DNA of 64,000 nucleotides from Pseudonocardia kunmingensis (lineage in GTDB: Bacteria; Actinomycetota; Actinomycetes; Mycobacteriales; Pseudonocardiaceae): NCBI RefSeq assembly GCF_006716445.1, contig NZ_VFPA01000002.1, positions 620,001 through 684,000 of the forward strand, given 5' to 3'. Every line of letters starts with the position of its first letter. The stretch's first letter is position 1. Below, piece by piece: positions 43,764 through 51,779 of the stretch. The position numbers were made by a program, and so were the translations under genes. The notes below the pieces were generated by a model. The model had not been told where the DNA came from, made no database searches, and was given only the letters and a program-made list of their open reading frames with translations.

Positions 43764-45158
43764 TCAGCCGGCGGAGGGCTGTCGAACGCGGCCGGCGGCG
43801 GTGCGTCCGGCGATCCGCCCGAAGGCCAACGCGCGGAGCACGGAGGTCGCCCCCGGGTACTTGCCGTGGTAGATGCCGGCGATCTCGCCGACGGCGTAGA
43901 GGCCGGGCACGGACGCGCCCGCGGCGGTCAGCACCCGGGCATCCGCGTCGGTGCGCAGCCCGCCGAAGGTGAAGGTGATCGCGCAGGTCACCGGCCAGGC
44001 GACGAACGGGGGCTCGTCGATCGGGCGGGCCCAGTTCGACTTCGGGGGCGTCAGGCCGGTGGTCCTGACGCCGTCGAGCCGGGTGAGGTCGAGGGGCCCG
44101 GGGACGGCGGCGGCGTTGTAGGTCGCGACCGTCGCCTCGAGGCTCGAGGGATCGATGTCGAGCCGACCGGCCAGCTCAACGAGGGTGTCGGCGCTCTCCG
44201 GTGCGCGGTCGGTGAGTACCGCGCGGCCGATCTCCTGGCGGGCCAGCTTCTGGTCGGCGATCAGGTAGGCGAACTGGTCGGCGTCGCGCCAGATCCGGTA
44301 CGCCACGTGCTCGAAGGTGTTGTCGGGGGTGTCGGAGCCCTCGTCGACGAACCGGTTGCCTCCGTGGTCGACCAGGATCCCGTACGGGTAGACCATCACG
44401 AGCGCCTCGGCGCAGTGCGCCCGAGGGTCCACCGGCTCCCCGTGGAAGCGGTCGAACTGCCCGTCCACGTCCGCGCCGGCGGCGATGCCCATGATCAGGC
44501 CCTCGCCCTGGTTGGCCCGTCCGCCGGGGGTGATCGTCGGGAGGGCGGATCCGTGCTCGCCGAGGTGCTCCGCGAGCAGATCGGGGCTCCCCTCGAATCC
44601 GCCGCAGGCGAGCACGACGGTCGGGGCGTGCCAGACGACCTCGTCCCCGCCGGCGTCGGTTGCCGCGAGGCCCACGACGCGGCCCTCGTCGTCCTGCAGG
44701 AGCCGGGTCGCCGTCGTCTCGTAGACGATGGTGCCGCCGAGTTCCTCCACCCGGGTGCAGAGCTGCTCCACGATCGCGGCACCACCACCCGCGGGCATCA
44801 GTCGGGGGCCCTTCGACGTGAGGAAGTAGGTCGTGTCGGCGATCGTCTTCACGCCCTGTGCCTCGAGCCACCGCATCGTCGGCTCGGCCTCCGCGGCCAG
44901 CCGCGAGACGATGGCCGGATCGGTCCGACCCTCGCTCAGGTCGAGCATGCGCTGCTCGAAGTCCGGTGCAGGCGTGCCGTCCGGCTCCAGCCGGAAGAAC
45001 GCGCCCGTCCATGCCGTGTTCCCACCGCGCCGGGCGCGAGGGGTGCGTTCGAGGACGACGACCTCGGCTCCCGGCGCGCTCTGCAGGAACTGCACGGCGG
45101 TCGACAGACCGCCCGCGCCGCAACCGACGACGACGAGGTCCGTCCGGTGCTCCGTCAC
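43764..45158 (-). CDS. FAD-dependent dehydrogenase, TcuA/fumarate-reductase flavoprotein family
   Basis: 464 aa. ADP-binding loop VVVGCGAGGLSTAV at the N-terminus, the RGGNTAWTGAFFR block that follows in tricarballylate dehydrogenases, substrate-domain block VDPRAHCAEAL and GNRFVDEGSD, and the FAD-closing PGLYAVGEIAGIYHGKYPGA. TcuA oxidises tricarballylate to cis-aconitate. GTG start (45158) with GGAGG upstream fits better than a longer frame. No TcuB-like electron-transfer partner is adjacent. The family is certain; tricarballylate as substrate is inferred from the MHS, aconitase and citryl-CoA-lyase-type neighbours. Ketosteroid-type dehydrogenation is the main alternative. Confidence 0.82.
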   Translation of the reverse strand: MTEHRTDLVVVGCGAGGLSTAVQFLQSAPGAEVVVLERTPRARRGGNTAWTGAFFRLEPDGTPAPDFEQRMLDLSEGRTDPAIVSRLAAEAEPTMRWLEAQGVKTIADTTYFLTSKGPRLMPAGGGAAIVEQLCTRVEELGGTIVYETTATRLLQDDEGRVVGLAATDAGGDEVVWHAPTVVLACGGFEGSPDLLAEHLGEHGSALPTITPGGRANQGEGLIMGIAAGADVDGQFDRFHGEPVDPRAHCAEALVMVYPYGILVDHGGNRFVDEGSDTPDNTFEHVAYRIWRDADQFAYLIADQKLARQEIGRAVLTDRAPESADTLVELAGRLDIDPSSLEATVATYNAAAVPGPLDLTRLDGVRTTGLTPPKSNWARPIDEPPFVAWPVTCAITFTFGGLRTDADARVLTAAGASVPGLYAVGEIAGIYHGKYPGATSVLRALAFGRIAGRTAAGRVRQPSAG

Positions 45159-45282
45159 GCTTCCGCCTCCTTGACCCCACACTGGGCGTCCACCAAGTGG
45201 TCTCGGTGAACCGCACGACGGTTCATTGCGAGCGGCAGGATCGAAACACACCACGTATGCGAGCCGCAACCCGTCTGTCGGT

Positions 45283-45310
45283 TTGACGGAACCACGATGT
45301 GGTTTACGGT
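45283..45310 (+). promoter_or_regulatory. Promoter and operator of the IclR gene
   Basis: TTGACG (45283-45288) and TACGGT (45305-45310), 16 bp apart. Between them lies a perfect inverted repeat AACCAC-GAT-GTGGTT (45290-45304). Transcription would start about 7 nt later, at or next to ATG 45317, so the message may be leaderless. The repeat is a natural IclR operator, placed to control both divergent units. Confidence 0.5.
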
Positions 45311-45316
45311 GTCGAC

Positions 45317-46090
45317 ATGCCCATGACAGAGACTGCGTCGGGACGGGCGGACGGCGGGGTCCGCAGCATCATGCGGGCGGTCGACCTGCTCGATCTCTTC
45401 GACGCCGAGCACCCGTGGCGACCGCTGCGCGAGATCGTGACGCTCACCGAGCTCCCCAAGACCACGGTGGTGCGCCTGTTGGCCACGCTCGAGGGCCTCG
45501 GCCTGGTCGCCGACCGCCAGGACGGTACCTACGGGCTCGGCGCCAGGTTCCTGCAGTGGGTGCGGCTCTCCGAGGCGATGTGGGAAGTGAGCGAGGGGAC
45601 CCGGCGGGTCATGCGCGAGCTGGTCGACCGGTGCGGTGAGACGGTGAACCTCTACATCCGCCAGGACGCCTCCCGGGTCTCGATCGCCCAGCAGGAGGGC
45701 ACCACGACGGTGCGCAGCGTCGTCACCGTCGGCGCACAGCTCCCCCTCACCCAGGGCGCAACGGCGAAGGTGCTGCTCGGTGCCGCTCCGGCTCCGGTGT
45801 GGGAGCTGCTGGAGAGGCGCCACCCCGAGGTCGACCTCGCCGCCCTGCGACGGGAGGTCGCCGGCACGGCCGAGATCGGGTACTCGGTGACCCACGGCGA
45901 GCGGGAGCTGGGCGCGTCCTCCGTCGCCGTGCCGATCCGCAGGCACGGGCGGGTGGTCGCCTCCCTGTCGGTGAGCGGCCCGACGTCGCGTTTCACCGCC
46001 GACCGCATCGGCGGGTACGTCGACGCCGTCACCGACGCGGCCCAGCGGATCAGCGCGGCCGGTCTGGGCAGCGTCGAGGTGTTCCTGTGA
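45317..46090 (+). CDS. IclR-family regulator
   Basis: 257 aa. N-terminal winged helix (IMRAVDLLDLFDAEHPWRPL then IVTLTELPKTTVVRLLATLE, LVADRQDGTYGLG), then the IclR ligand-binding domain (MRELVDRCGETVNLYIRQDA; PLTQGATAKVLLGA; IGYSVTHGERELGASSVAVP). ATG 45317 preferred over a GTG at 45299 because the latter falls within the predicted promoter. Its stop overlaps the CaiB start (GTGA), so it is the first gene of the catabolic run it probably controls, together with the divergent FAD dehydrogenase unit. Confidence 0.9.
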   Translation: MPMTETASGRADGGVRSIMRAVDLLDLFDAEHPWRPLREIVTLTELPKTTVVRLLATLEGLGLVADRQDGTYGLGARFLQWVRLSEAMWEVSEGTRRVMRELVDRCGETVNLYIRQDASRVSIAQQEGTTTVRSVVTVGAQLPLTQGATAKVLLGAAPAPVWELLERRHPEVDLAALRREVAGTAEIGYSVTHGERELGASSVAVPIRRHGRVVASLSVSGPTSRFTADRIGGYVDAVTDAAQRISAAGLGSVEVFL

Positions 46091-47292
46091 CCGCCGGGCT
46101 CCTGGCCGGGGTCACCGTGCTCGACATGACCAACGTCCTCGCGGGCCCCTTCGCCGGGTACCAGCTGGCGCTGCTGGGGGCGGACGTGGTGAAGGTCGAG
46201 GTGCCCGGAACCGGTGACCTCGCTCGTCAGCTCGGCGCGGACCCGGAGCTGAGCCGTGAGAACCTCGGGGTGTCCTTCCTCGCGCAGAACGCAGGCAAGC
46301 GCTCGATCACGGTGAACCTGAAGAACGACGCGGGCCGGGAGGTCTTCGCACGCCTGGTCGACCGGGCGGACGTCCTGCTGGAGAACTTCAGGCCCGGTGT
46401 CCTGGACCGGCTCGGGTTCGGCCGCGACCGGTTGCGCGAGCTGAACCCCGGGCTCGTCTACTGCGCGGTCTCCGGGTTCGGGGCCACCGGACCGCTGTCC
46501 CAACGCCCAGCGTACGACCAGGTCATCCAGGGGATGTCGGGAATCATGAGCGTGACGGGCACGCCGCAGACCGCCCCGCTGCGGGTCGGCTACCCGGTGT
46601 GCGACAGCTTCGGCGGACTCGCCGCCGCCTTCGCCATCTCGGCGGCCCTCGTCCGTCGGCAGCGCACCGGCGAGGGGGCGTACCTGGACGTCTCGATGCT
46701 CGACGCAGCGCTGACGTCGATGGGGTGGGTGGTCTCCGATCAACTCGTCGCCGGTCGCGAGCCCGCCCCGATGGGGAACGAGAACGTCACCTCCGCGCCG
46801 TCAGGCACGTTCGAGACGGCCGACGGCGCACTGAACATCGCCGCCAACAAGCAGGAGCAGTTCGAGACGCTCTGCCGGGTCCTCGACCGCACGGAACTGA
46901 TCGACGACCCCCGGTTCCTGACCCGGGACGACCGCAAGGCGCACCGGGAGATCCTCCGGGCAGAGCTCGAGACCTCGCTCAAGGAGCGGACCGCGCTCGA
47001 GTGGGACGAGATCCTGCTCCCGACCGGCGTGCCCGCGGCGCCGGTCGTCAGCGTCCCCGAGGCGCTCCGGTCCGAGCAGGTCGCCCACCGCGGCCTCGTC
47101 ATCGAGCTCCCGTCCCCTCGTGAGGACGGGGGCCCGTTGCGGGTCGTCGGGCTGCCGACGCAGGTCGACGGCGCGCCGGTCCGGCCGACGGCGGCGCCGC
47201 CGCGCCTCGGCGAGCACACCGACGCCCTGCTGGCAGAGCTCGGCTACGGCCCCGCGGACATCGCCGAGCTGCGTTCCGGGGGTGCCGTATGA
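46087..47292 (+). CDS. CaiB/BaiF-family (class III) CoA-transferase
   Basis: 401 aa. Family opening VTVLDMTNVLAGPFAGYQLA, LLGADVVKVEVPGTGDLAR, the catalytic Asp144 in RPAYDQVIQGMSG and the C-terminal GVPAAPVVSVPEAL block. Class III enzymes move CoA between carboxylates without ATP. GTG overlaps the IclR stop; the stop overlaps the next start (ATGA). Directly followed by a citryl-CoA-lyase-like gene, so its acceptor is plausibly citrate or a substituted citrate/malate, giving the CoA ester which the lyase then splits. That assignment is inference. Confidence 0.9.
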   Translation: MTAGLLAGVTVLDMTNVLAGPFAGYQLALLGADVVKVEVPGTGDLARQLGADPELSRENLGVSFLAQNAGKRSITVNLKNDAGREVFARLVDRADVLLENFRPGVLDRLGFGRDRLRELNPGLVYCAVSGFGATGPLSQRPAYDQVIQGMSGIMSVTGTPQTAPLRVGYPVCDSFGGLAAAFAISAALVRRQRTGEGAYLDVSMLDAALTSMGWVVSDQLVAGREPAPMGNENVTSAPSGTFETADGALNIAANKQEQFETLCRVLDRTELIDDPRFLTRDDRKAHREILRAELETSLKERTALEWDEILLPTGVPAAPVVSVPEALRSEQVAHRGLVIELPSPREDGGPLRVVGLPTQVDGAPVRPTAAPPRLGEHTDALLAELGYGPADIAELRSGGAV

Positions 47293-48131
47293 GCGAGACC
47301 CAGGCCGCGGTCGACGGCAATGTGGTGTCGGACTGGTGGTCCACCTCGGTCTCGGAGATCGAGCCGGGCGTGGTGCGGCTCCGCGGGTACCCGGTCGAGT
47401 CGCTGATCGGCACGGTGAGCTTCCCGGCCACGATCTGGCTCATGCTGCGGGGCGAGCTGCCCGCCGTGCACGAGGCGGCCCTGCTCGAGCAGGCCCTCGT
47501 CGCGGCCGTGGACCACGGGCCGCAGGCACCCTCGATCGCCGCCGCGCGGATGGCCGCGACCTGCGGCGTCGGCCTCAACAGCGCTGTCGCCACCGGGGTG
47601 AACCTGCTCGGTGACGTGCACGGGGGAGCGGGCCAGCAGTGCATGCAGCTCCTCTCCGACCTGCGGCACACCTGCGTCTCCGACGACGTGCCGGTGGCCG
47701 CAGCGGTGGCGGAGCTGCTCGCCCGCTACCGCGGCGAGGGGCGGTTCGTGCCCGGCTTCGGGCACCGCTTCCACCCGCGGGACCCCCGCCGCGACCCGCT
47801 GATCGGCGCGGTCGAGGCCGAGGTCGCGGCGGGCAGGCTGGCCGGGGGGCACCTGGAGATCGCCCTCGAGCTGGAGGCGCAGCTCGCCGCGGGGCGTCGT
47901 CGTCCGGTGCCGATGAACATCGACGGGGCGACCGCCGTCGTCTACGCCGAGCTGGGCTTCGAGCCTGAGCTCGGCCGCGGGCTGTTCGTGCTGTCCCGCT
48001 CGGTCGGGATCCTCGCGCACGCCTGGGAGGAACGGAGCTCCGGGCGCCGGATCAAGGGCCCGATCCCGCCCCCGCTCCTGCCGACCTACACCGGTGCGGC
48101 CCTCCGCCTCCCCGACACCGGCACGCCGTGA
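47289..48131 (+). CDS. Citrate-synthase-fold protein, citryl-CoA-lyase-like
   Basis: 280 aa, much shorter than a citrate synthase (370-430 aa) but right for stand-alone citryl-CoA lyases. The three active-site residues of the citrate synthase fold are visible: His111 (GDVHGGAGQQ), His159 (GFGHRFH) and Asp212 (NIDGATAVVYAELG). The end, GILAHAWEE followed by RRIKGPIP, matches the short lyase family. Such enzymes split (3S)-citryl-CoA into acetyl-CoA and oxaloacetate, or related 3-hydroxy-acyl-CoAs. Coupled to the CaiB gene before it and the aconitase after it. Confidence 0.8.
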   Translation: MSETQAAVDGNVVSDWWSTSVSEIEPGVVRLRGYPVESLIGTVSFPATIWLMLRGELPAVHEAALLEQALVAAVDHGPQAPSIAAARMAATCGVGLNSAVATGVNLLGDVHGGAGQQCMQLLSDLRHTCVSDDVPVAAAVAELLARYRGEGRFVPGFGHRFHPRDPRRDPLIGAVEAEVAAGRLAGGHLEIALELEAQLAAGRRRPVPMNIDGATAVVYAELGFEPELGRGLFVLSRSVGILAHAWEERSSGRRIKGPIPPPLLPTYTGAALRLPDTGTP

Positions 48132-50791
48132 CGGCCTCCCGTCGTCCGCTGCCGGGCCACCCCGGCGTCGACCTGGTCAGCCTGCCCGCGGCGGAGGCCG
48201 CCGCGGGGCTCGGCCCCCTCGGCACGCTCCCGTACTCGACGCGGATCTTCGCCGAGCACGCCCTGCGCGGTGGGTCGGAGGCCGGGCCGCTGCTGCGGGC
48301 CCTCGTCGACGGCGCCACGGGGGCCGGTGCGGGCACGATGACGTTCCGACCCCGGCGGATCCTGCTCCAGGACGCCTCCGGGATCCCCGTCCTCGCCGAT
48401 CTCCTCACCCTGCAGGACGCGGCCCGCGAGCGCGGCGGCGACCCGGCCGCCGTGACGCCCCGGCTGCGGATGGACCTGGTCGTCGACCACGCGCTCGAGG
48501 TCGACCGCGCGGGTACCTCCGATGCCGCCACCCACAACCTGGCCCGCGAGCTCGAGCGGCACAGCGACCGCTACCGGTTCCTCGAGTTCGCCGCCGAGCG
48601 GTTCCCCGGCCTGCGGGTCGTCCCGCCGGGCATCGGGATCTGCCATCAGCTCAACCTGGAGGTCTTCGCCGAGCTCGTGCACCTCGACGACCCGGTCGAC
48701 GGCCGCAGACTGGCGGGCTTCGACTCCGTGCTCGGGACCGACAGCCACACCACGATGGTCAACGCGCTCTCCGTGGTCGGCTGGGGGGTCGGCGGGATCG
48801 AGGCCACCGCCGCGGCCCTCGGCCAGCCGGTCGTCCAACGGATCCCGGAGGTCGTCGGTGTCCGGCTGACCGGTGCGCTGCCCCGCGGGGTGCTCGCCAC
48901 CGACCTCGCCCTGCGGCTGACCGCCGAGCTGCGCGCGATCGGCGTCGTCGGGTCGGTCGTGGAGTTCTGTGGCCCGGGCGTCGGCACCCTGACAGTGCCG
49001 GACCGTGCGACCGTCGCCAACATGGCACCCGAGTACGGCGCCACGATGGCCTTCTTCCCGCCGGACCGCGCGACGCTCGCCTATCTGCGCGTCACCGGGC
49101 GCCCGGACGCGCACGTCGCGATGGTCGAGGCCTACCTGACCGCACAGGGCATGCTGGCCGGCCCCGGCGTGCCGGAGCCGCGGTTCGCCCGAACGCTCGA
49201 CCTCGATCTCGCGACGGTGTCCCGGACGATGGCGGGCCCCTCCCGCCCGGCTCAGCGGCTCGAAATGGCCGCGGTCCCCGCGAGTGCGAGCCGGTCCCGA
49301 GGGGAGGTGCGGGGCGGGTTGCGGGACGGGGACGTCGTCATCGCCGCGATCACGAGCTGTACGAACACCGCGAACCCCCGGTCGATGGTCGCGGCGGGCC
49401 TGCTGGCGCGCAACGCCGTCGCCCGCGGGCTCCGTCCACCCGCCTGGGTCAAGACCTCGCTCACGCCCGGGTCGCGCGCGACGTCCCGGATGTTGGCCGG
49501 GACCGGCCTGCAGGCGAGCCTCGACCGGCTCGGCTTCCAGGTCGCCGGGCACGGGTGCGCTACCTGCATGGGCAACTCGGGGCCCCTCGTCCCGGAGGTC
49601 GAGGCTCAGCTCGGGGCCGATGGTCCGGCGACGGTGGCGGTGCTGTCCGGCAACCGGAACTTCCCGGGGCGGATCCATCCCCGGGTGGCGGGCTCGTACC
49701 TGGCCTCCCCGCCGCTGGTCGTCGCGGCGGCCCTCGCCGGGTCCGTCCTGGTCGACCTCGACCACGAGCCGGTGGGCCGGGACCCGGAGGGCAGACCGGT
49801 GCACCTGCACGAGCTCTGGCCCTCCGACGAGGAGATCGCGGCCCTGGCCGACGGGGCCGCGGCGACGGCCGCGCTGCGCGAAGGGTTGTCCCTGGTCCCG
49901 GCAGCGATCGGAGGCCGCGGGCCGACCGGCGGTGCCGGATACGCGTGGGAGGCGGAGAGCGGCGTCATCCGCAGGCCCCCGTTCGCCGACCTGGACCTCG
50001 GCACCGCGAGGGGCGGGGACGACCTACTCGCCGCCCGGCAGCTGCTCCTGCTGCCCGACGGCGTGACCACGGATGACATCTCCCCGATCGCCCGGATCGA
50101 GCCGGCCTCGGCCGCCGGACGCTGGCTCGCCGAACGCGGTGTGCCGCCCGAGATGTTCGGCTCCTTCAGCAGCCGACGACTCAACCACGACGTCATGCTC
50201 CTCGGCGGTTTCGCGAACCCCAGGCTCCACAACCGCATCGCCCCGGGGCCCGGAGGTGGGGTCACCCGGCTCTTCCCGGAGGGTGACATCGTCGAGATCC
50301 ACGAGGCCGCGGAGCGCTACCGCGAGCGCGGGGAGCCCGTGGTCGTCGTGGCGGGCGACTCCTACGGGGTGGGGTCGGCCCGGGACTGGGCGGCCAAGGT
50401 CACCAGGCTGCTCGGCGTGCGCGCGGTCCTCGCCGTCGGCTTCGAGCGGATCCACCGGATCAACCTCGTGGCCCTCGGTGTCCTGCCGCTGCAGGTGGAC
50501 GCCGGGTTCGTGGCCGGGCTGGACGGCTCCGAGACCCTGGACCTGCTCGGGATCGCCGAGGGAGGCGTGCCGGGTGGCACCGTCGAGGTCCGGGTCCGGC
50601 GGGGCGAGCGGGTGGAGCGGGTGTGGGCCCGCTCCCGCGTCGACACCGTCCAGGAGGCCGAGTGGCTCCAGGCGGGCGGGCTGCTGCCGGGGCTGGTCGC
50701 GGGCAGCGTCAGCGACCTGCGGGTCGGGGGCGGATCATCCCTTCAGACATGGGCGGACCGGGAGAAGGTCTCGCTCGCCGACCAGGGCTGA
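48128..50791 (+). CDS. Aconitase family (AcnA-like) hydratase with altered substrate loop
   Basis: 887 aa, the AcnA length. [4Fe-4S] ligands Cys411 (SCTN), Cys477 and Cys480 (GCATCMGN); DSHTTMVNALSVVGWGVGG and the swivel domain block FERIHRINLVALGVLPLQ. In the active-site motif GSSRDW of aconitases the second Ser, which contacts substrate carboxylate, is Ala751 here (YGVGSARDW; Ser750 and Arg752 kept). That hints at a substrate other than plain citrate. GTG 48128 overlaps the lyase stop. The organism must have a housekeeping aconitase elsewhere, so this copy is likely pathway-specific. Confidence 0.9.
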   Translation: MTASRRPLPGHPGVDLVSLPAAEAAAGLGPLGTLPYSTRIFAEHALRGGSEAGPLLRALVDGATGAGAGTMTFRPRRILLQDASGIPVLADLLTLQDAARERGGDPAAVTPRLRMDLVVDHALEVDRAGTSDAATHNLARELERHSDRYRFLEFAAERFPGLRVVPPGIGICHQLNLEVFAELVHLDDPVDGRRLAGFDSVLGTDSHTTMVNALSVVGWGVGGIEATAAALGQPVVQRIPEVVGVRLTGALPRGVLATDLALRLTAELRAIGVVGSVVEFCGPGVGTLTVPDRATVANMAPEYGATMAFFPPDRATLAYLRVTGRPDAHVAMVEAYLTAQGMLAGPGVPEPRFARTLDLDLATVSRTMAGPSRPAQRLEMAAVPASASRSRGEVRGGLRDGDVVIAAITSCTNTANPRSMVAAGLLARNAVARGLRPPAWVKTSLTPGSRATSRMLAGTGLQASLDRLGFQVAGHGCATCMGNSGPLVPEVEAQLGADGPATVAVLSGNRNFPGRIHPRVAGSYLASPPLVVAAALAGSVLVDLDHEPVGRDPEGRPVHLHELWPSDEEIAALADGAAATAALREGLSLVPAAIGGRGPTGGAGYAWEAESGVIRRPPFADLDLGTARGGDDLLAARQLLLLPDGVTTDDISPIARIEPASAAGRWLAERGVPPEMFGSFSSRRLNHDVMLLGGFANPRLHNRIAPGPGGGVTRLFPEGDIVEIHEAAERYRERGEPVVVVAGDSYGVGSARDWAAKVTRLLGVRAVLAVGFERIHRINLVALGVLPLQVDAGFVAGLDGSETLDLLGIAEGGVPGGTVEVRVRRGERVERVWARSRVDTVQEAEWLQAGGLLPGLVAGSVSDLRVGGGSSLQTWADREKVSLADQG

Positions 50792-50816
50792 CCGACCTTG
50801 CCCGCCGGGCGGGGTC

Positions 50817-50831
50817 GGATACAAAGGATAC
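50817..50831. promoter_or_regulatory. Direct repeat GGATAC-AAA-GGATAC before the epimerase gene
   Basis: Two GGATAC copies 3 bp apart in the short gap between the aconitase and epimerase genes, the only AT-rich patch there. Could be a -10 region with an operator for a separate promoter of the epimerase and aldo/keto reductase genes. No matching -35 at a good distance. Confidence 0.35.
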
Positions 50832-50862
50832 TGTTTCCATGACGCCGTGACTCGGAGGATTC

Positions 50863-51738
50863 ATGCGACTGCTCGTGACGGGGGCCCGGGGCAAGGTCGG
50901 GCGGCGGGTCGTCGCGGCGGCGCAGGCCGCCGGGCACCGGGTGACCGCGACCGACATCGGTGCACCGGACTACGGTCCGGCGGCCGACGCCGGTGCCGCC
51001 CCGTACCTGCGGGCGGACCTCACCGACTACGGGCAGGCGATCGCGATCGTGCACAAGGCGCGGCCGGACGTGGTGGTGCACGCGGCGGGCCTGCCCGATC
51101 CGGCGCACGACCCGGCGCACGTGGTGTTCGCGACGAACGCCTCGGCGACGTTCAACGTCGCCGAGGCGATGGCGCGCAGCGGGATCGGTCGGCTGGTGTA
51201 TCTCTCGAGCGAGACGGTGCCGGGGTTCGTGACCGCGGAGCGGCCGTTCGTGCCGGACTATCTCCCGGTCGACGAGGAGCACCCGGTGCGGCCGCAGGAC
51301 GGGTACGCGCTGTCGAAGTTCGTCGGTGAGCAGATCTGCGAGGCGCTGGTTCGCCGGTCGGACGCGACCGCGGTGTCGGTGCGTCCGTCGCTGGTGGTGA
51401 GCACCGAGATGTACCCGACGTTCGTCTCCCGGCTCCAGCAGGCGCCGGTGCGGCCGTTCCCCAATCAATGGTCCTACGTGGACGCCGACGACCTCGCGGG
51501 CCTGGTCGTCCTCGCGGCGGCGGCGGACACCCCGGGCCACGAGGTCGTCTACGCCGCGCAGCCGGACAACCTGCTCGGCCGCCCGCTGGCCGACCTGTTG
51601 AAGCAGGCGTACGGCGACACCGCGCCGCCGCTTCGGGACCTGCCGCGGCCCGACGCGGGTGGGATCGCGATCGACAAGGCCCGCCGGGTGTTCGGATGGA
51701 ACCCCAAGCGGTCCTGGCGTGACCACCTCTCCGACTGA
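50863..51738 (+). CDS. NAD-dependent epimerase/dehydratase-family (extended SDR) protein
   Basis: 291 aa. Cofactor loop VTGARGKVGRRV, VHAAGLPDP, catalytic Ser around 115 (VYLSSE), Tyr148 and Lys152 (YALSK). Extended-SDR type; relatives include sugar epimerases, uronate dehydrogenases and NAD(P)-dependent reductases. Strand and position behind the aconitase and before an aldo/keto reductase suggest a small catabolic two-gene add-on. TCGGAGG precedes ATG 50863. Substrate not recognisable. Confidence 0.85.
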   Translation: MRLLVTGARGKVGRRVVAAAQAAGHRVTATDIGAPDYGPAADAGAAPYLRADLTDYGQAIAIVHKARPDVVVHAAGLPDPAHDPAHVVFATNASATFNVAEAMARSGIGRLVYLSSETVPGFVTAERPFVPDYLPVDEEHPVRPQDGYALSKFVGEQICEALVRRSDATAVSVRPSLVVSTEMYPTFVSRLQQAPVRPFPNQWSYVDADDLAGLVVLAAAADTPGHEVVYAAQPDNLLGRPLADLLKQAYGDTAPPLRDLPRPDAGGIAIDKARRVFGWNPKRSWRDHLSD

Positions 51739-51779
51739 TTCACCCTAGTCAGCCTCTGACCCGTCCCAGGGAGAATTGC

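Noticed and set aside
41421..45209. A 1262-codon open frame on the plus strand
   Set aside because: It runs opposite an aldehyde dehydrogenase, an MHS permease and an FAD dehydrogenase and has Arg/Gly/His-rich composition. Long antisense frames like this are common at about 70% GC.
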